The notes beneath the pieces were generated by a model. The model saw only the letters and a program-made list of their open reading frames with translations. It searched no databases and had not been told where the DNA came from. This document shows, piece by piece, positions 36,472-48,523 of a stretch of 64,000 bases of DNA (its first letter is position 1; each line of letters starts with the position of its first letter). The DNA lies in NCBI GenBank assembly GCA_001557505.1, contig LSAX01000008.1, positions 496,001 to 560,000 of the forward strand, written 5' to 3'. The DNA is from Reticulascus tulasneorum (taxonomy: Eukaryota > Ascomycota > Sordariomycetes > Glomerellales > Reticulascaceae). A program made the position numbers and the translations under genes.

Positions 36472-37822
36472 ATGAAACTTGCAGCAAATTTTATCCTTCT
36501 TGCTTTCTCCCTCCTCCCTCTTGTGTCCCAAGCACGCGTCTATTGGACAATGGACAAAAGCTGCGGTATGTTCCAGCCGCTATTCTGTGGTGTAGAGCAT
36601 GTACATATTGGCAGGCATTTACATGTTCGCAGATAATCCACCAGCCCTAAAAGCTGCAATCAAAACGGCTGTCGCCACTGTCAAGACAAGGTCCGCAACA
36701 GCGGCGACTGCACTCAACCCTGGCCCAGCAGGTGTGCTAGATCCGCGTGTCGAGGCAGTGGGTAAATTGCTTCTGGGGGTTGACAATTGGCAAACTAAGT
36801 TTGCCGTGGTTAGTGGTGAGTTCTTGTACTCACAGCAAGGCCATGTTTAGGCGTTACTTTTGACTTCATATGCGGATATCTGACAAGCCTCTAGGCCTTT
36901 ACGCAAGGTTTGCGCAGCTGGAAGGACCAACAGGGGAGAGAGACAGTGGTGACTTTACCAACTCGCCGCATTGGTTGCAACTTGCTCAAGGCGAGCAAGG
37001 CTTGCAGCATTATAAGAACATTGTGAGGAAGCTTAGTCTTGAAAGTCTAGGCGCATGTTGACCAGTTCCAGATCATCTTCTGTAAACCATCAATCGAAAT
37101 TGGCATCGATCCTGGTACTGCGAACGAGGTTGTCAAAGATTCAGCGAGAATGGTTCCTCTTAGCCCCCATCACGGGCTCTACATTATGCACTTTCAAGTC
37201 ACAAAGTGCGATATACTAATGGTCACTGGTGTTGACACAAAAGAGCCAGACCACAACGGAAATTTGGTACCCGCGGGTGGGGATTATCGCCAATACATTC
37301 CCGAGACCATCACGATAAACCCGATGCACCTTAGAGATATTGCATCTATTGGCTACGATCTTTTCACCGATGACAAACTTCAAAAAGCAGCGAAGTCTGA
37401 GGCTTGGGCGAAGATTGAATTTTGGGTTCAACGTCAACTGAACAAGATTAAAATAGGAGGAGGGCATGCTCCCATCGATGCCCTTGTTGGATTTGATGGC
37501 ACTCTCCATCATGAGGTATGAAAAGTTTATATCTATGCTAGAATACAAACACTAACGATTCAAGTTCTTTCACACGACCGCATTTGGAGATATGGTGGAC
37601 TTGCCAGACTTCGAAACTGCGTACGGATGGTTGAACAACGTCAAATACAAAATCAATAACAATCCTGAAAACCTCGCCCTGCTCGCTCTGGCTATTGATT
37701 TGATACTTAATAAGAATTACATAGTAAGTGAGAAAGGACGACTCATCGGCCCGAGTAGCTAGCAGAACTGGAACGCATGGGCGAGGTCGGGTGAATCTGC
37801 TACTTCCTGGGGTTCTGCATGA
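36472..37822 (+). CDS. secreted aspzincin-like zinc metalloprotease (354 aa)
   Basis: Six exons, 36472-36565, 36633-36815, 36895-37022, 37072-37515, 37565-37723 and 37766-37822, give 1065 nt in frame. Residues 1-20 are a signal peptide, followed by a CDNPPALKAAI-like N-terminus shared by fungal deuterolysin/lysine-specific metallo-endopeptidase relatives. The zinc motif HEFFH covers residues 282-286, followed by D..DFETAYGW (about 295-305), the area where aspzincins supply their third ligand Asp and the YG. The tail ends in WNAWARSGE. The 49-nt third intron and 42-nt last intron are the least certain. Probable role: extracellular peptidase. The exact ligand Asp is uncertain, so activity is not guaranteed. 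Confidence 0.72.
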
Positions 37823-38524
37823 AGAGTGACATTACGTCGAACACATGAGGAATGCCGTAGAGAATAGAATTCACTCCATACTCGTAATATCTACGGTGCC
37901 AATGGATCTGCGACTAATGAGGACGAAATGATTTCATAAGCTGACCCTGATCCTGGCCAAAACAAACACTGAAGGAGCATGGGAGACATAAATTACCTCA
38001 CATACCGTACCATCTTCGTAGACCGATACAAGCACGCCTGAGAAGTCTGTGGATAGCTCAGCCTGGTCGTGGCACAATACGCGACACGTCCTTATAACTA
38101 CTGATATCCATGAGACCTAGAAGCTATATTTGGATAACGAAAGTGTATATCTGATGCCTTTGGGATGAGCCAGAGGGTTTCTGTGGCAGATGTGCTTGTT
38201 TCTCTGCGACCACTGATGGAAAGTCTATTGTACTTAAAATGAATATAGAAAAAATTAAGTAAAACTCTGGCAGCTAACTTGGGAAGTCCGGATTGTGGGC
38301 TTATACCCGTTTGCTAACTTTATATTGCTTTAACATAAACACCTGCTCCGATTTAACTTCAAGATGCCCGCCTCCGCCTGACCCAGGTGACAAAACGCGT
38401 AAGTGGGCCTGGATGGTAGGTGCCCCGGTTGATATGGTATATGCCGCGACCGAGCCTGTCGTGCAAAGTTAGCACTTGAATGGCAATCCAGGTTTTAAGA
38501 AGATAGCGAAAGTTAGCATCTTCA
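37823..38524. other. intergenic between convergent genes, with repeat module D
   Basis: No gene supported. It contains the second copy of the short dispersed module at 38315-38410. The unit is AT-rich before the repeat. Confidence 0.45.
38315..38410. repeat. dispersed repeat module D (partner at 32240-32330)
   Basis: It shares a core of about 50 nt with two to four mismatches and a weaker upstream part with 32240-32330. Unlike that copy, it is not followed by the A/B repeat. Confidence 0.75.
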
Positions 38525-39820
38525 CTATGCCATACATATTTTCAAGTTCACAGGGAGTATGCGGGCGTACCTGGCTCTTTCGTTGATTATGGTAGTAGCT
38601 GGCCCTGATGGGCGAAAGTTTGCCAGCCCCCTATTCCAAACGAGTGGACCTGTCTCGACAATCTCATTTCTAAGGCCATTCTCAAACTCGGAACTATTGA
38701 CATGTCCTTTATTGATTGGTGTACTTATCGTGATCATATGGTGTCGCCCGTTGTTCAGGTGTCTGAAAGAGACTCCCAAGGTATCTGAATTGATCGAGGA
38801 TATTGGCGGTATGCCCTCGGAGTCGTCCCACGGCTTATGGGAGGATATCGAACGGCACGCGATCCATATGTTAACAGACTGCAACTTTTCCATCTCAGAA
38901 AGGCACAGCCAGTGAAGGTCGTATGGTGAACGGGAAGAATTATCTCCGTGGCTCGATAAGCAGGGAATATTCAGCGCGAAATGAGGGTCCAGAGACATCT
39001 GTACATTCTTCACATACTTCAAGAACGGTGACGATGGATATTCAAGCCTTGGGTTCGCGTGGCAGTGGCCAAGAAACTCTTGAATAGAGTCGATATCAGT
39101 AAATGCGAAGGACACCGACTCGTGGATAGACGCAATACATTCCAAGTAACTAATGTTGCCGATCAGCGCTCACAGCCCAAGCCGGGAAGATGCCACCACT
39201 TACATGCGTTTGCAAGTCAGCAACATCGGCAGAAATGGGTCTGCTAAGCGATCATTGCTCATCATCGGTGAGCCATTCGCGTCATTCAAGCCGCATGCTT
39301 CTTGCATAGATTCTTCACATCTCCAGTGATTATACCACCGCGATCGAAGACGTGGGGACCAAAGAGGAGATTCCAAATAGCGATACGCATCCAATGGATA
39401 TACGAGCTCCGTATTGCCGAATTCTTCGACACCTCTTTCACGATCATCTTCGAGATCGAACTCAGTAATGCATGGCCAGTGACTGAAGGTTGATTTTTCC
39501 GGATCTTCTTGCGCTTCGCGCCGAAAAATGTGCTGCGAGAGGCCAGCGGTTCGCCAAACTTCAAGATAAATCTGCCACCTAATATCAAAAGGAAGAATTC
39601 CGAGAAACAGAGACTGAGATTGGTCATGGGCGGTGGCCTCGAATACTGAGCAGTCAGGATACAGCAGTTTTGGGTCACCTGCGAGCTCTGCTGGTTCTGG
39701 AGCTGGAGCTGGAGCTGGAGCTGGAGCTGGGGAGGTTGGCTGCTGATTGCTGGAGCCGGAATCTCTGTTTCCCAGAATGCGCTTCAGTAGGTGGTTGGGG
39801 GTGTCCCGCGAAGACTTCAT
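38525..39820 (-). CDS. DUF7730/F-box-like cytoplasmic protein (413 aa)
   Basis: Exons 39820-39204 and 39149-38525 are joined by a GTAAGT...TTAG intron that restores LLTCKRIYLECI, the typical helix after the F-box-like LPFDIRWQIYLEV segment (about residues 73-86). The N-terminus has a Pro-Ala repeat (residues 31-44), encoded by a CTGGAG-type hexamer run at about 39695-39735. The C-terminal half is the usual family region, starting with the I..F....F motif and ending without a known catalytic site. Members of this very large fungal family have no established biochemical role; an adaptor function is inference. No defect seen. Confidence 0.78.
39695..39735. repeat. hexanucleotide microsatellite in coding sequence
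   Basis: About six copies of a GGAGCT hexamer encode the Pro-Ala run of the DUF7730-like protein. Copy number is likely to vary between strains. Confidence 0.8.
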
Positions 39821-40945
39821 CGTGACATGCTGTTGTCTGGCAAGGTCTAATGCTCCTGCATGGGGTTAAGGAGGTCAAATGCGATGGTGGGTAAAGAAGG
39901 TGATTTCTTGATCCCAATATTTGGCTCGCCAACGTGTTCTTCATGGAATGATACAGGCGACGGCCAACAGCTATTAGGGCCCTTCCAATTGGCTCCTTAG
40001 GTCAAACCCACGAATTTTGGTCTAGGCCGAAAAAGTGGGACAAAGAACCAACGCTTAATTACGTACTTAAACGAGGGTCCCCTCAGCAAGCCGCAGCTTA
40101 ATTACCGATAGGTGCGATAGAGGAGTTGATGGCCGATTACAATAAATTGTTATCGTGGCCAACTTTGAGCACCCTCCATCTTTTCTCCTACCTAATCGGC
40201 GATTTAATATTCTTCCATTGCTGAGCTCTGTGACAGGGCGCCGATTCATGCTTTGTAAAGCCATAAAAGAATTGAAGTCTTACATTTAGGTCACGAGGGC
40301 GAGCGCAGGCAAAATTATGCAGCAAAGCCAATGCAGCCCTGGAGCATCTAGAAAATGGCATCCCCAACAGCGGCACATATGTTCTGGAGCTTTTGCTGGA
40401 TCGCACCTCCCGCGTCAGTGAGTGCAAAATGGCTATCAACTGGTGAACAAGTTGTGAACGTCTTGGAGTTTAGGCAATAAGTTAGGTAGCAGGTGCTCTG
40501 GTCAACCAAATGAACAGGGAATCGAGCAACAGCGGTTCACGGATTCGTTGATAACGGTTAGGACGCGGTCCTTGGGCTACTGCTCAAGGCAGTTACCAAG
40601 TTCATGGGGCGATATCAGGACACAGAAGAGCTGGCTCTAGTGAAGCAACAGAAAGTAGACTCTGGTTGACTTCGGTCCGCTGGTGTAAGTGCAAAATGCA
40701 CAGCTAGTGGTAAATCTTCGTACTACGTAGCCAGTGTTAAACATAACTAGATGATCTAGTACAACTCTGTATACCGTAATGCATAAAGAAATCCCGTATT
40801 TTTGTTCTGTATACCATCACAGGCTGGCTGCGTTTATCCGCCAGGACTTCCATCCCACTGATTTAAAAGAAAGTTCTACCCATTGAAAAAACAGTAGTGT
40901 TACAGTCTACACGCCACGTCCGTGTGTGTCCGCATCATGTACAGC
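39821..40945. other. intergenic
   Basis: About 1.1 kb with no supported gene or repeat. It is upstream of the DUF7730-like gene and downstream of the Arg/Ser-rich gene. Confidence 0.45.
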
Positions 40946-41557
40946 TCAGCGTCTCCGTGAACCCACATCACGTTTTGGGCCGTTTGCAACCCGGTTCAAC
41001 AGCAAGCCTCCAATGGTGGCCTCCACGGTATGTCGCTTATTCTTCTCATCCGGGTTGTCATCTTTGAACGCCGCAATGGCGGCCGCACCAACTGCGGCCG
41101 TCGCAACACGCGTGCTCTTCTCGCTCCACTTGACCTGCTTCTTGCGCATTCTCCACGCCTCCGCCGCTCCCGCAGCAAGCGCAGCACGGGCGGCCTGGCC
41201 CAGTGTGTGCTGGCGATCCGGATCGCGCCGGCTCCGGGTGCTGGTGCTACGCCTACTTGTGCTGCTTGTACTGCTTCGATGTCTTGCCTTGCTTCGCGGT
41301 ACCGTAACATCGCTGTCACTGTCCGAGTCCCAGTCGCTGTAGCTGTCGTAGCGACGATGGCGTGGTCGGCGTGGAGGATCGACCGATCGAGCTCGCGTGC
41401 GAGGGGCGGCAACTACGCTGCTAAAGTTCCGATCCTCCATAGCCCGTGAGCCCCGCGTGGGCTGGCGGCTGTAGCGAGGGTTGTCAAGGTATGTGTCGTC
41501 ATAGTACGAGCTTCTTCGTCTGTGGATTCGGTCTGGTCTGGTCGTCATATTTGACAT
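40946..41557 (-). CDS. Arg/Ser-rich DUF3824-like protein (203 aa)
   Basis: This is a single exon from a true ATG at 41557. Residues 1-110 are Arg/Ser/Asp/Tyr-rich (RHRRYDSYSDWDSDSDSD, then S/T/R repeats). Residues 115-135 and 145-195 are Ala/Gly-rich helices such as LGQAARAALAAGAAEAWR and VATAAVGAAAIAAF, resembling the glycine-zipper-like repeats of fungal DUF3824 proteins. It ends RDVGSRRR. Such proteins are of unknown function; the charged part is probably disordered. Confidence 0.7.
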   Translation of the reverse strand: MSNMTTRPDRIHRRRSSYYDDTYLDNPRYSRQPTRGSRAMEDRNFSSVVAAPRTRARSVDPPRRPRHRRYDSYSDWDSDSDSDVTVPRSKARHRSSTSSTSRRSTSTRSRRDPDRQHTLGQAARAALAAGAAEAWRMRKKQVKWSEKSTRVATAAVGAAAIAAFKDDNPDEKNKRHTVEATIGGLLLNRVANGPKRDVGSRRR

Positions 41558-42072
41558 ATATCGACAAGTTAAACGATTAAAACTGCGGAGTTATAGTTAT
41601 ATGGGATTTTGAATGTCGAGTAAGCACGTAGAATCAGCCGTTTGGAAATGAAAAACAAGTTTACGCAAGACCAGGACGGACAGGGAAACGTCTTAAGGGC
41701 CGCCATCTTGGATTCCAGCAGCCTACTGTACTAGGCAGATAAGACCACAAGGCAGACAGGCTTTTATTGTCTTGGGGGTGATGTAAATGTGGAGATCATT
41801 ACTCTTCTAAGTGGGGTGGTGATCTCACAATGCAAACTACATGACGAAGAGGGAAGCGAATGAATGAGGTGTGGATGATGTCAGACCTTGGAGGTGAGCT
41901 CGGTGTGGGGTTAGGCTCACCGAGATACCACGTGCCGGGACCACTTCCCCAGACGGCAGCTCCACGCGCGATGAACCCAGAAGTTTGAACACGTGTGCTC
42001 AGACTTAGAACCTCTCACAGCTACCCCGCTAGCTCATCCGACCACCAACGACAGCACGCAAGCGAGACAAAG
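41558..42072. promoter_or_regulatory. divergent intergenic region with two CACGTG sites
   Basis: 515 bp between divergent genes. CACGTG palindromes occur at 41929-41934 and 41990-41995, the second 78 nt before the ATG of the HTH gene. These fit bHLH-type factor sites, but no factor can be named. Confidence 0.4.
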
Positions 42073-42417
42073 ATGCCTCGAGGCGCCGAATTGACTCCTC
42101 AATTGAGATCCCGAATATGCGAGCTGCGAAGCCTGGGGTTTTCCTACGGCAAAATCGCCAAGCTCCATCCCGAAGTCAACAAGAGCACGATCGCGACGAC
42201 CTGCCACCGCGAAGCCCTCCGCGATGACAACAAGACTCTCCCGCGATCGGGTCGACCTCGAAAAGTCTCAGAGGAACAGCGAGAGAAGGTCAAGGAGATG
42301 ATCAAGGCGAACCCGAAGGTGAGGAACGAGGAATTGCTGGAGGCGATTGGTCACTGCATCAAGGCACGTGCTTTGCGAATGCTTCGCAAGGAGCTGAAAG
42401 TATCTCGCATTTCTTAA
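42073..42417 (+). CDS. Tc1-type helix-turn-helix protein (114 aa)
   Basis: From the ATG at 42073 the frame encodes PRGAELTPQLRSRICELRSLG, a homeodomain-like first helix pair, then FSYGKIAKLHPEV.KSTI (recognition helix), the PRSGRPRK AT-hook-like linker and a second HTH (QREKVKEMIKANP....NEELLEAI). This is the bipartite DNA-binding module of Tc1/mariner transposases. No DDE catalytic domain follows within the next 560 bp. Short stand-alone copies like this are widespread in ascomycetes; it may be a host gene derived from a transposase or a transposon fragment. The frame itself is intact and well conserved, which favours a gene. Confidence 0.72.
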   Translation: MPRGAELTPQLRSRICELRSLGFSYGKIAKLHPEVNKSTIATTCHREALRDDNKTLPRSGRPRKVSEEQREKVKEMIKANPKVRNEELLEAIGHCIKARALRMLRKELKVSRIS

Positions 42418-42983
42418 CGGCACTTGAGAGCCCTTTGGCATTCATTTTGGAGGAGCGGAATGATGGCGCATGGCGTTCCCGGGTTTTGGATAGCTTCAGA
42501 CGATTGCATCCTGGGATTATACAGGGAGAGCCAGATTCGAGCGAGACATATTGTGGCATATTCTTTTGGGATCGCACCGAGAGATGCCCATCGGGCTCCT
42601 CAAAGCCTAGGACAGCACGCAACACCAAGTACAGAACCACCATGCTTTGATGGAGACGGCGCTGGTAGATCAAGGATGTGTCCTATTTCATGGAAACAAG
42701 CACCTCGACCGAACGCGACAATTGGCATGGACAAGGATAACGGCATCGGCGATCGCAATAGATGCAGGAATTAATAGCATTACCTGGAGCCATTGGCATG
42801 CGAATGCGCGATCTTGTTTGGTCCAGTTCTGTACTCTATGTACGTTCTTTGCGTACCATCGGCACAGTAATGGAATGAATTTAAACGGCTTGTGCCAGAG
42901 ACGGGGTACCAATGTCTTGTATTATTATGCTGATCAAAAGCTGAGGGGTATAATGGTGACTTCAAAACATATCGTATCACTGA
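42418..42983. other. intergenic after the HTH gene
   Basis: No transposase catalytic domain, inverted repeats or other gene could be seen. The frames on both strands look like chance. Confidence 0.45.
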
Positions 42984-44710
42984 CTAGTCAATAGGCCCAT
43001 GCTGGCCCTTGGTGTTAACCTTCCTGTACCTGATAACCTCTGCGCCATCGTGATCAATAATACGCTCTGCCACGATCTTGTAACCACCGATCTTGGGCCA
43101 AATCTTGGTCCAGCAGGTCCAGTAGAAGGCTCCGAGAAGCAGAACACCGACACCGACGATGGGGAATACGTAGTATGGGTAGCCCTCTGAGTTCCAAGAT
43201 CCAGTCGGCGGGATGAAGGGTACGATCGCCAGGAAAACGTTGGCGAGAAGGTACAGGACCGAGATGGGGAGGAATGTGTGCCACGGAGACGACCAGTTCT
43301 CGGACTTCTTCCATTGGAGATAGATAAGACCGGCGGCGACGAAGGCGTTGATCCAGGCACCGGGGTAGGTGTAGAGATCGGTGATAAAGTTGTATGCGGG
43401 TCCCGCGGGGGGGGCCACAAGCACGATTACGGTGACGATCCAGTGGAGGAACAGCTGTGTAAATATTAGCATCAAGTTCAAGAAGAGTGTTGCGGTCAAA
43501 CTTACAGCAGCAGCTGGGGTGTTGAAAGGCTTGTTGGAAGCCCAGAATCGGCTGAATGGCAGGAGACCTTCCTTTGCCAGCTCCTGGTTCAGACGAGCGT
43601 GCGCGAAGCTGACAGCGAGCACATTTCCGAGATTGCTCAGGGCAACAAACGCAGGCAGACTTCGTGCACCGGCGCTCTCGCCGAAGATATTGCGGAAGAA
43701 CAAACCAGCGACAATGACCTCAGACTTGGCAAGATCAGACTTGGGGATGGCAGCAAAATAAGCAACGTTGGCGAGGACGTAGAGGATCGTCACACCGCCG
43801 ACAGCGAGAGGGGCGGCCACGGCGAGGGTCTTGCGCGGATTCTTGAGTTCGCCCACGACGTAGTTGGCGTTCTCCCAACCCTTGTAACTGTAGACAATTC
43901 GCAAGAGAGCTGTTGCGTATCCGTACACACCGCCGTTACCGTAACCGTCGCCCTCCTCGATGCGGAACGCATTGTCGAAGTTGTGCGGGTTCTCCACGCG
44001 GCGTCGGCCGGCTAGCGCAGCGAAGCCGGAGAAGACGATGAAGAGCAGGATGCCGACCTTGAAGACTCCGAGGACGTTGAACAGGCGGATGCCCCATTTT
44101 GGCAAGACGACGTGGATGCCGACGGCGAAGGTCGCGCCGGCGATGGCGATGCCTCTGGCTGCCCAGCCGTCAGGGGCGGTGGAGCCGGATGCGAAGAGGC
44201 AGTATCGGCCGAAGGCGAGGGAGTTTCCGGACGAGAATCCGAGGAGGATCATCTGCGAGGCAAGGACGCAGGTCGCGAGGTACTTGGGGTGGCGGTAGAC
44301 TCGCTCAAGGTAGTTCTTCTCACCACCGGAGCGGGGAATCGCGAGACCGAACTCGAGGAAGACACTGAGACCGGCGAAGGTGAGGATGCCGCCGATGACC
44401 CAGAGCATGAGCGACACGCCAACGGATCCAGTGGAAGCGAAGATACCGGAAGGGGTCGAGAAGACTGTGGAGAGGGCGTCAGTTAGCCAGCTCGGACAAC
44501 AGCATAGGGCTCGGAGCCTCAAGACTTACTTCCGGTTCCGATCATCTTGTTCAAGATCAAGAAGACAGCGCCAGTGACACCAAGCTTCCTCGACTCGTCA
44601 TATTGATACTTCTGCTCGTCCTTCACGACGCCCTCAGCTCCGGACAACGACCCATCGTCCGCCACGTGGGTTCCATCCTCCAGCACCCGCTCGTCCTTGT
44701 TGGCGCTCAT
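42984..44710 (-). CDS. Mup1-like high-affinity methionine/amino-acid permease (536 aa)
   Basis: Exons 44710-44530, 44464-43506 and 43454-42984 splice to 1611 nt. The junction restores NKMIGTGIFSTPSGIFASTGSVG, the first helix signature of the L-type (LAT/YLAT) family. About twelve hydrophobic segments follow, including the FLEFGLAIPRSGGEKNYLE helix-3 region, YSYKGWENANYVVGELKNPRKTL and RLNQELAKEGLLPFSRFWAS. The N-terminal 45 residues are acidic and Lys-rich, where Mup1 is ubiquitinated in yeast. It imports methionine or related amino acids across the plasma membrane. There is no obvious defect. Confidence 0.9.
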
Positions 44711-47700
44711 GGTGATGGCAATGAAGCTTTTGGATACTCAAGCGAGTCCAGACGCTTTTGGGGGTTGTTTACACTCGTCTGATGCCGATATATATAAGGA
44801 ATGAGGCGCAGAGACAGGAGGGGAGAGAGCTTGCGACTATGAGCGAGGCCGAACTCAATTTAAAGAGATCGGCAAGAGAGCTCCCCCGGGGACGGGACCT
44901 TATATGTAGGCATAGCTGTCGCCTTGTCACACCTGCAATGGCACCCTGATATTGGCTGCGGGACGGGGCAGGCAAGCACGGGCAGGCTACATTGCGAGAA
45001 AGTAAGGATCACTCTGACCCCATCAAAGAGCACCAAGATCCCAAAAATTCCTTCGTGTCTCCGCACGTCATTGCGGTTCAGCGTCACGCAAAGTCCAGTA
45101 ATAAGGGTCAGCACATGCCCGAACCACGGGATGGCCGAAGCTTGAGCCTATTACGAGGGCGAGCAACAAACTTTCTCGTCCGCATATGTATGTACACCTG
45201 TCGGTCTCATGTAGGTCTGGGAGTAGCACGTAGTACAAGCGGCGCGGCTCGAGCTCCGACCAAGCACAGATGTAGAGCCCGCCATGGGGCTTTCTGTGGG
45301 CGTTGTCCGCCACTTACGAGGAGGACGATCTCGCAATCGCTTGGCGCGCGAGCTCGTGAGCAGCCATGGGCGAAGGCGTCGTCGTTGCCAAGACCCGGTA
45401 AGCAACGGAAAGAGCTGGGCGAATGCGACGCGCCCGAGGTACCGCCTAAGCCAGCCTTCCCGTTGGGGAAGGTAGACAGTGTGGAATATAATACCGTTAA
45501 GTAATGCCAAAGGATTCAGTGGAGTGATGCCCATCTTTAAAGCCTGTTGGGGCTGTTGGTGAAGATTTTTCCAGTGATGTCGTGCTGCTGGGGCAAGATT
45601 GCACCACGAAAAGAATGGGCCACTCATCAATCGATGGGCTGGGTTCTTTTTTTGGGCGGGATTCCAGGCCCTGTCCAGACGTATGATTGTTTATGCCGTT
45701 CGTGGCTACGCTTACTTAGTACTTAATACGCTCAAGACGTGATATGTCCATAAGAGACATTTAATCAACTTGATGCCCTATTGTGCAAATACAATTGGTA
45801 TCTACCGATCGGGTGACTGCGTATGGCTGGTTCGTAAATTGAACGTAGCCATCATCTCGCACATCCCCAGATTCGCTGTAATGTATTAAGAATCCGACCG
45901 GTCTTCCTCCCTTTGAATCTAGGTACTCGAACGAATGTTGCAGCTTTGAGCCCCTCGCGAGAATGACAAACACTACAACATGGCGTGTTTGACTAGAATG
46001 CAAAGCAAATACCTTCGCAGGACGAACTCACACCCATCCATACTGGTGTTCTCGCTGTGGAGCAGCATCTTTTTAGGCGGTGCATGCCCCGCGTACCTCC
46101 TTGGGGCTCCCTCGACAGATCCATTGATCCCCGGAGTTCCGGAAATGGCATCTAGAATTTGACGAAGAGTTTGGGAATCCTTTACTTGCTGCGTAGAGCA
46201 CTGTTGATGCTTCCCCGGCCGGAAGCCCTCACAGCCAGCGAGCCGTTCAGCATTCTCTTTCTGAGTCCTTGCCATGGGAACCATCCAATTCTCGCGTCTC
46301 GGGACCCCCACAACGCATCATCGATATAGACGAAACACCAGCCATGAAGTATAATATAACTAACCCCCGCACGTCCGTTATTTTTTGTGCCGTTAGCGTG
46401 GCGGACCCCAGGTTTGGCGTGCAGGTCGTTCGGAGAATAACACACTGCTGCTTCTTCTCCCACCTTAAAAACCTGATGAACATGGGGGAGGGGAAGCCGT
46501 CGATGATTTTTCTCTTCTTTCTTCAGATTGCAAGACCACATCGCTTCGGATGGCTGACCCCTCACGAAGTCCATATTATTACTTTCGGCAAATTGAACGT
46601 TACGATAGGTCGGTCAGTTGAAATTTGCAAGCTGGGAACCCTGCCTGCAGGTCAACCTTGGAAGCATCTGGGTATGTGCATATTTAGCGCCAAGATCACC
46701 AGCGTCCGTGATGCAAACCACTCCGAAAACGCCCTAGCTGAGTTAGGGCCTCCGGCAAGCTTTATGTTTGACTCAGCATGATCAACGGGTATTGAACTTG
46801 GCGCTCACTCACACCGCGCGACATGGCGCATGTTCTTGGATAAGGTGTGCTTCGTCTCCAGGCCTTTACCGACCACTTTCGCGCTTGGGCTTGGCCTGTT
46901 GTGGCTGTGGGCATTACTGAGATCGTTCGGCATCTTTCCAATGGGACAAGGACAGACAAGACGCCATCCATCGGAGTAATACTACACTGGCTAGCCGCTG
47001 TGACTTGTTGTGGAGGTGGGAAATTGGGGGTCGGTCGGGGGTGCCCATGCATGTAGTCAGGAGCGGTTTGGCAGACACAATCGGTGCTAGAGGCGTCCAG
47101 TGCCAGCTGGTTTGAAGCATCCTGCTGTCTTCGGTAGAGACCTAATCTTGCACATACTATACAAGTCGGTGAGTTTAAAGTGCAGACACTTGTGAATTAG
47201 ACCAAGACCAGCTTGGTTGTGTTTGGTCCATAGATTGCGACGAACGAAAGGATCCCCCCAAAACCGCGACATACGTATTCACCACCTGGCTAATGAAGGT
47301 CTTGAGAGCATTGTAATAATTGTACTGTAACTGCCACTCATGCCTCATATAACTCCGGTCAAGGTAAAAACGCCGCATCCACGACTTGTGACTGGTTTTG
47401 AACGTGCTATCTTGACCCAAAGCCTTTCCTGGCCAAAAGGTTTGTGCAGCTACTGACATATCGTGATCAAGCAATTATCTGACCTATGGTGCGAGCCGCA
47501 CTTGTAAGGGCGTCAACGTCGCGAATGTTTTAGCAACCATGCCACACATTGTTACTTCTGTTTGCACGTCGCTTTTTGGATGAAAACACTGCAGGCATGA
47601 GCCCCGTCATCCCAGGAATTGTAGGTCAAGTTATCACCAGCCTCGTTGGGACTAGTTGTAGACCGTCAGTATGTTACGTAGCGGGGCTCTCGACTGTGCA

Positions 47701-48523
47701 CAAGGGTCCCTACGCCGTGGCATAGGGTGACAGCATCACACCATTTCAATAGATCCGGAGCTTTGCACGTAAATGAACCTTGGCAGTCATGGTTGGAGGG
47801 ACTGGCTAGGCCCCTAGTCTTAGGTCTACAGCACGAACTTATTACTGGTATCAGGGGCGGAGGTGCCGATGGGAAAGATTGGTGGCTAACAACAAGACAT
47901 TCGGTACGTACACCACCGATAAACGTCTTTTCGGAGCCGGCTGCCTGGTCGCTGACTTCTTCTAATTCGAGTCAACTTCACTATCTGGCTCGTTGACAAG
48001 TTTGCCACTAGAACACTTAGGTTCCCTGACAATAAGAGATGTATTGAGGCATTGCGTGAGGATTTTCTCGAGCAATGCTGCAATAGTGCTTGCAGCACGC
48101 ACTGGCTGCGGACGTATTACTCTTTATGTCATTTGTCCCAGCATGGAGCAGAACGACATTCGTATGTTTGCGAAAGTACTTTGTCAACGTGGTCGGAAAT
48201 CTCTGAAACAGTTGCACCATTGTGGCCCTATTGTCGCTATCCGCCATTGAACCGACTTTCTCGGAGCGGATCTAACCCATCGTGTAGTCTTTGGACCCTC
48301 CAGAAAATACCGAAAAGTAATTCGATATTGGCTCCCGCTCTCTCGTAGAGAGCTATACAATCTATTCTACATGTTGTTACAAGTCCTCCACTTAGTGCCC
48401 CAAGAACGTATTAAATCTGGCTAAACTTCTGGCCCGCCCTACTGAACGCTCCCTCATTTAGCCAACAACAGCAAAAGACTTCTCAATGTCAAAGTCGAGC
48501 CGTTCAATATCCTCAGCCAGCCA
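44711..48523. other. 3.8-kb stretch without a supportable gene
   Basis: The left end is the promoter of the permease. A minus-strand ATG frame at 46574-46182 (130 codons) and another at 47474-47175 have no signal peptide, domain or splice partner. No repeats were found. It may hold lineage-specific or non-coding genes that I cannot recognise. Confidence 0.35.

Noticed and set aside
42418..42983. Catalytic domain of a Tc1 transposase after the HTH gene
   Set aside because: No DDE-like motifs in any frame.
43960..44486. Long Arg-rich plus-strand frames over the permease gene
   Set aside because: They are antisense shadows of the GC-rich Mup1-like coding sequence.
46182..46574. 130-codon minus-strand frame with a true ATG
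   Set aside because: No domain, no splice partner and composition like its surroundings.
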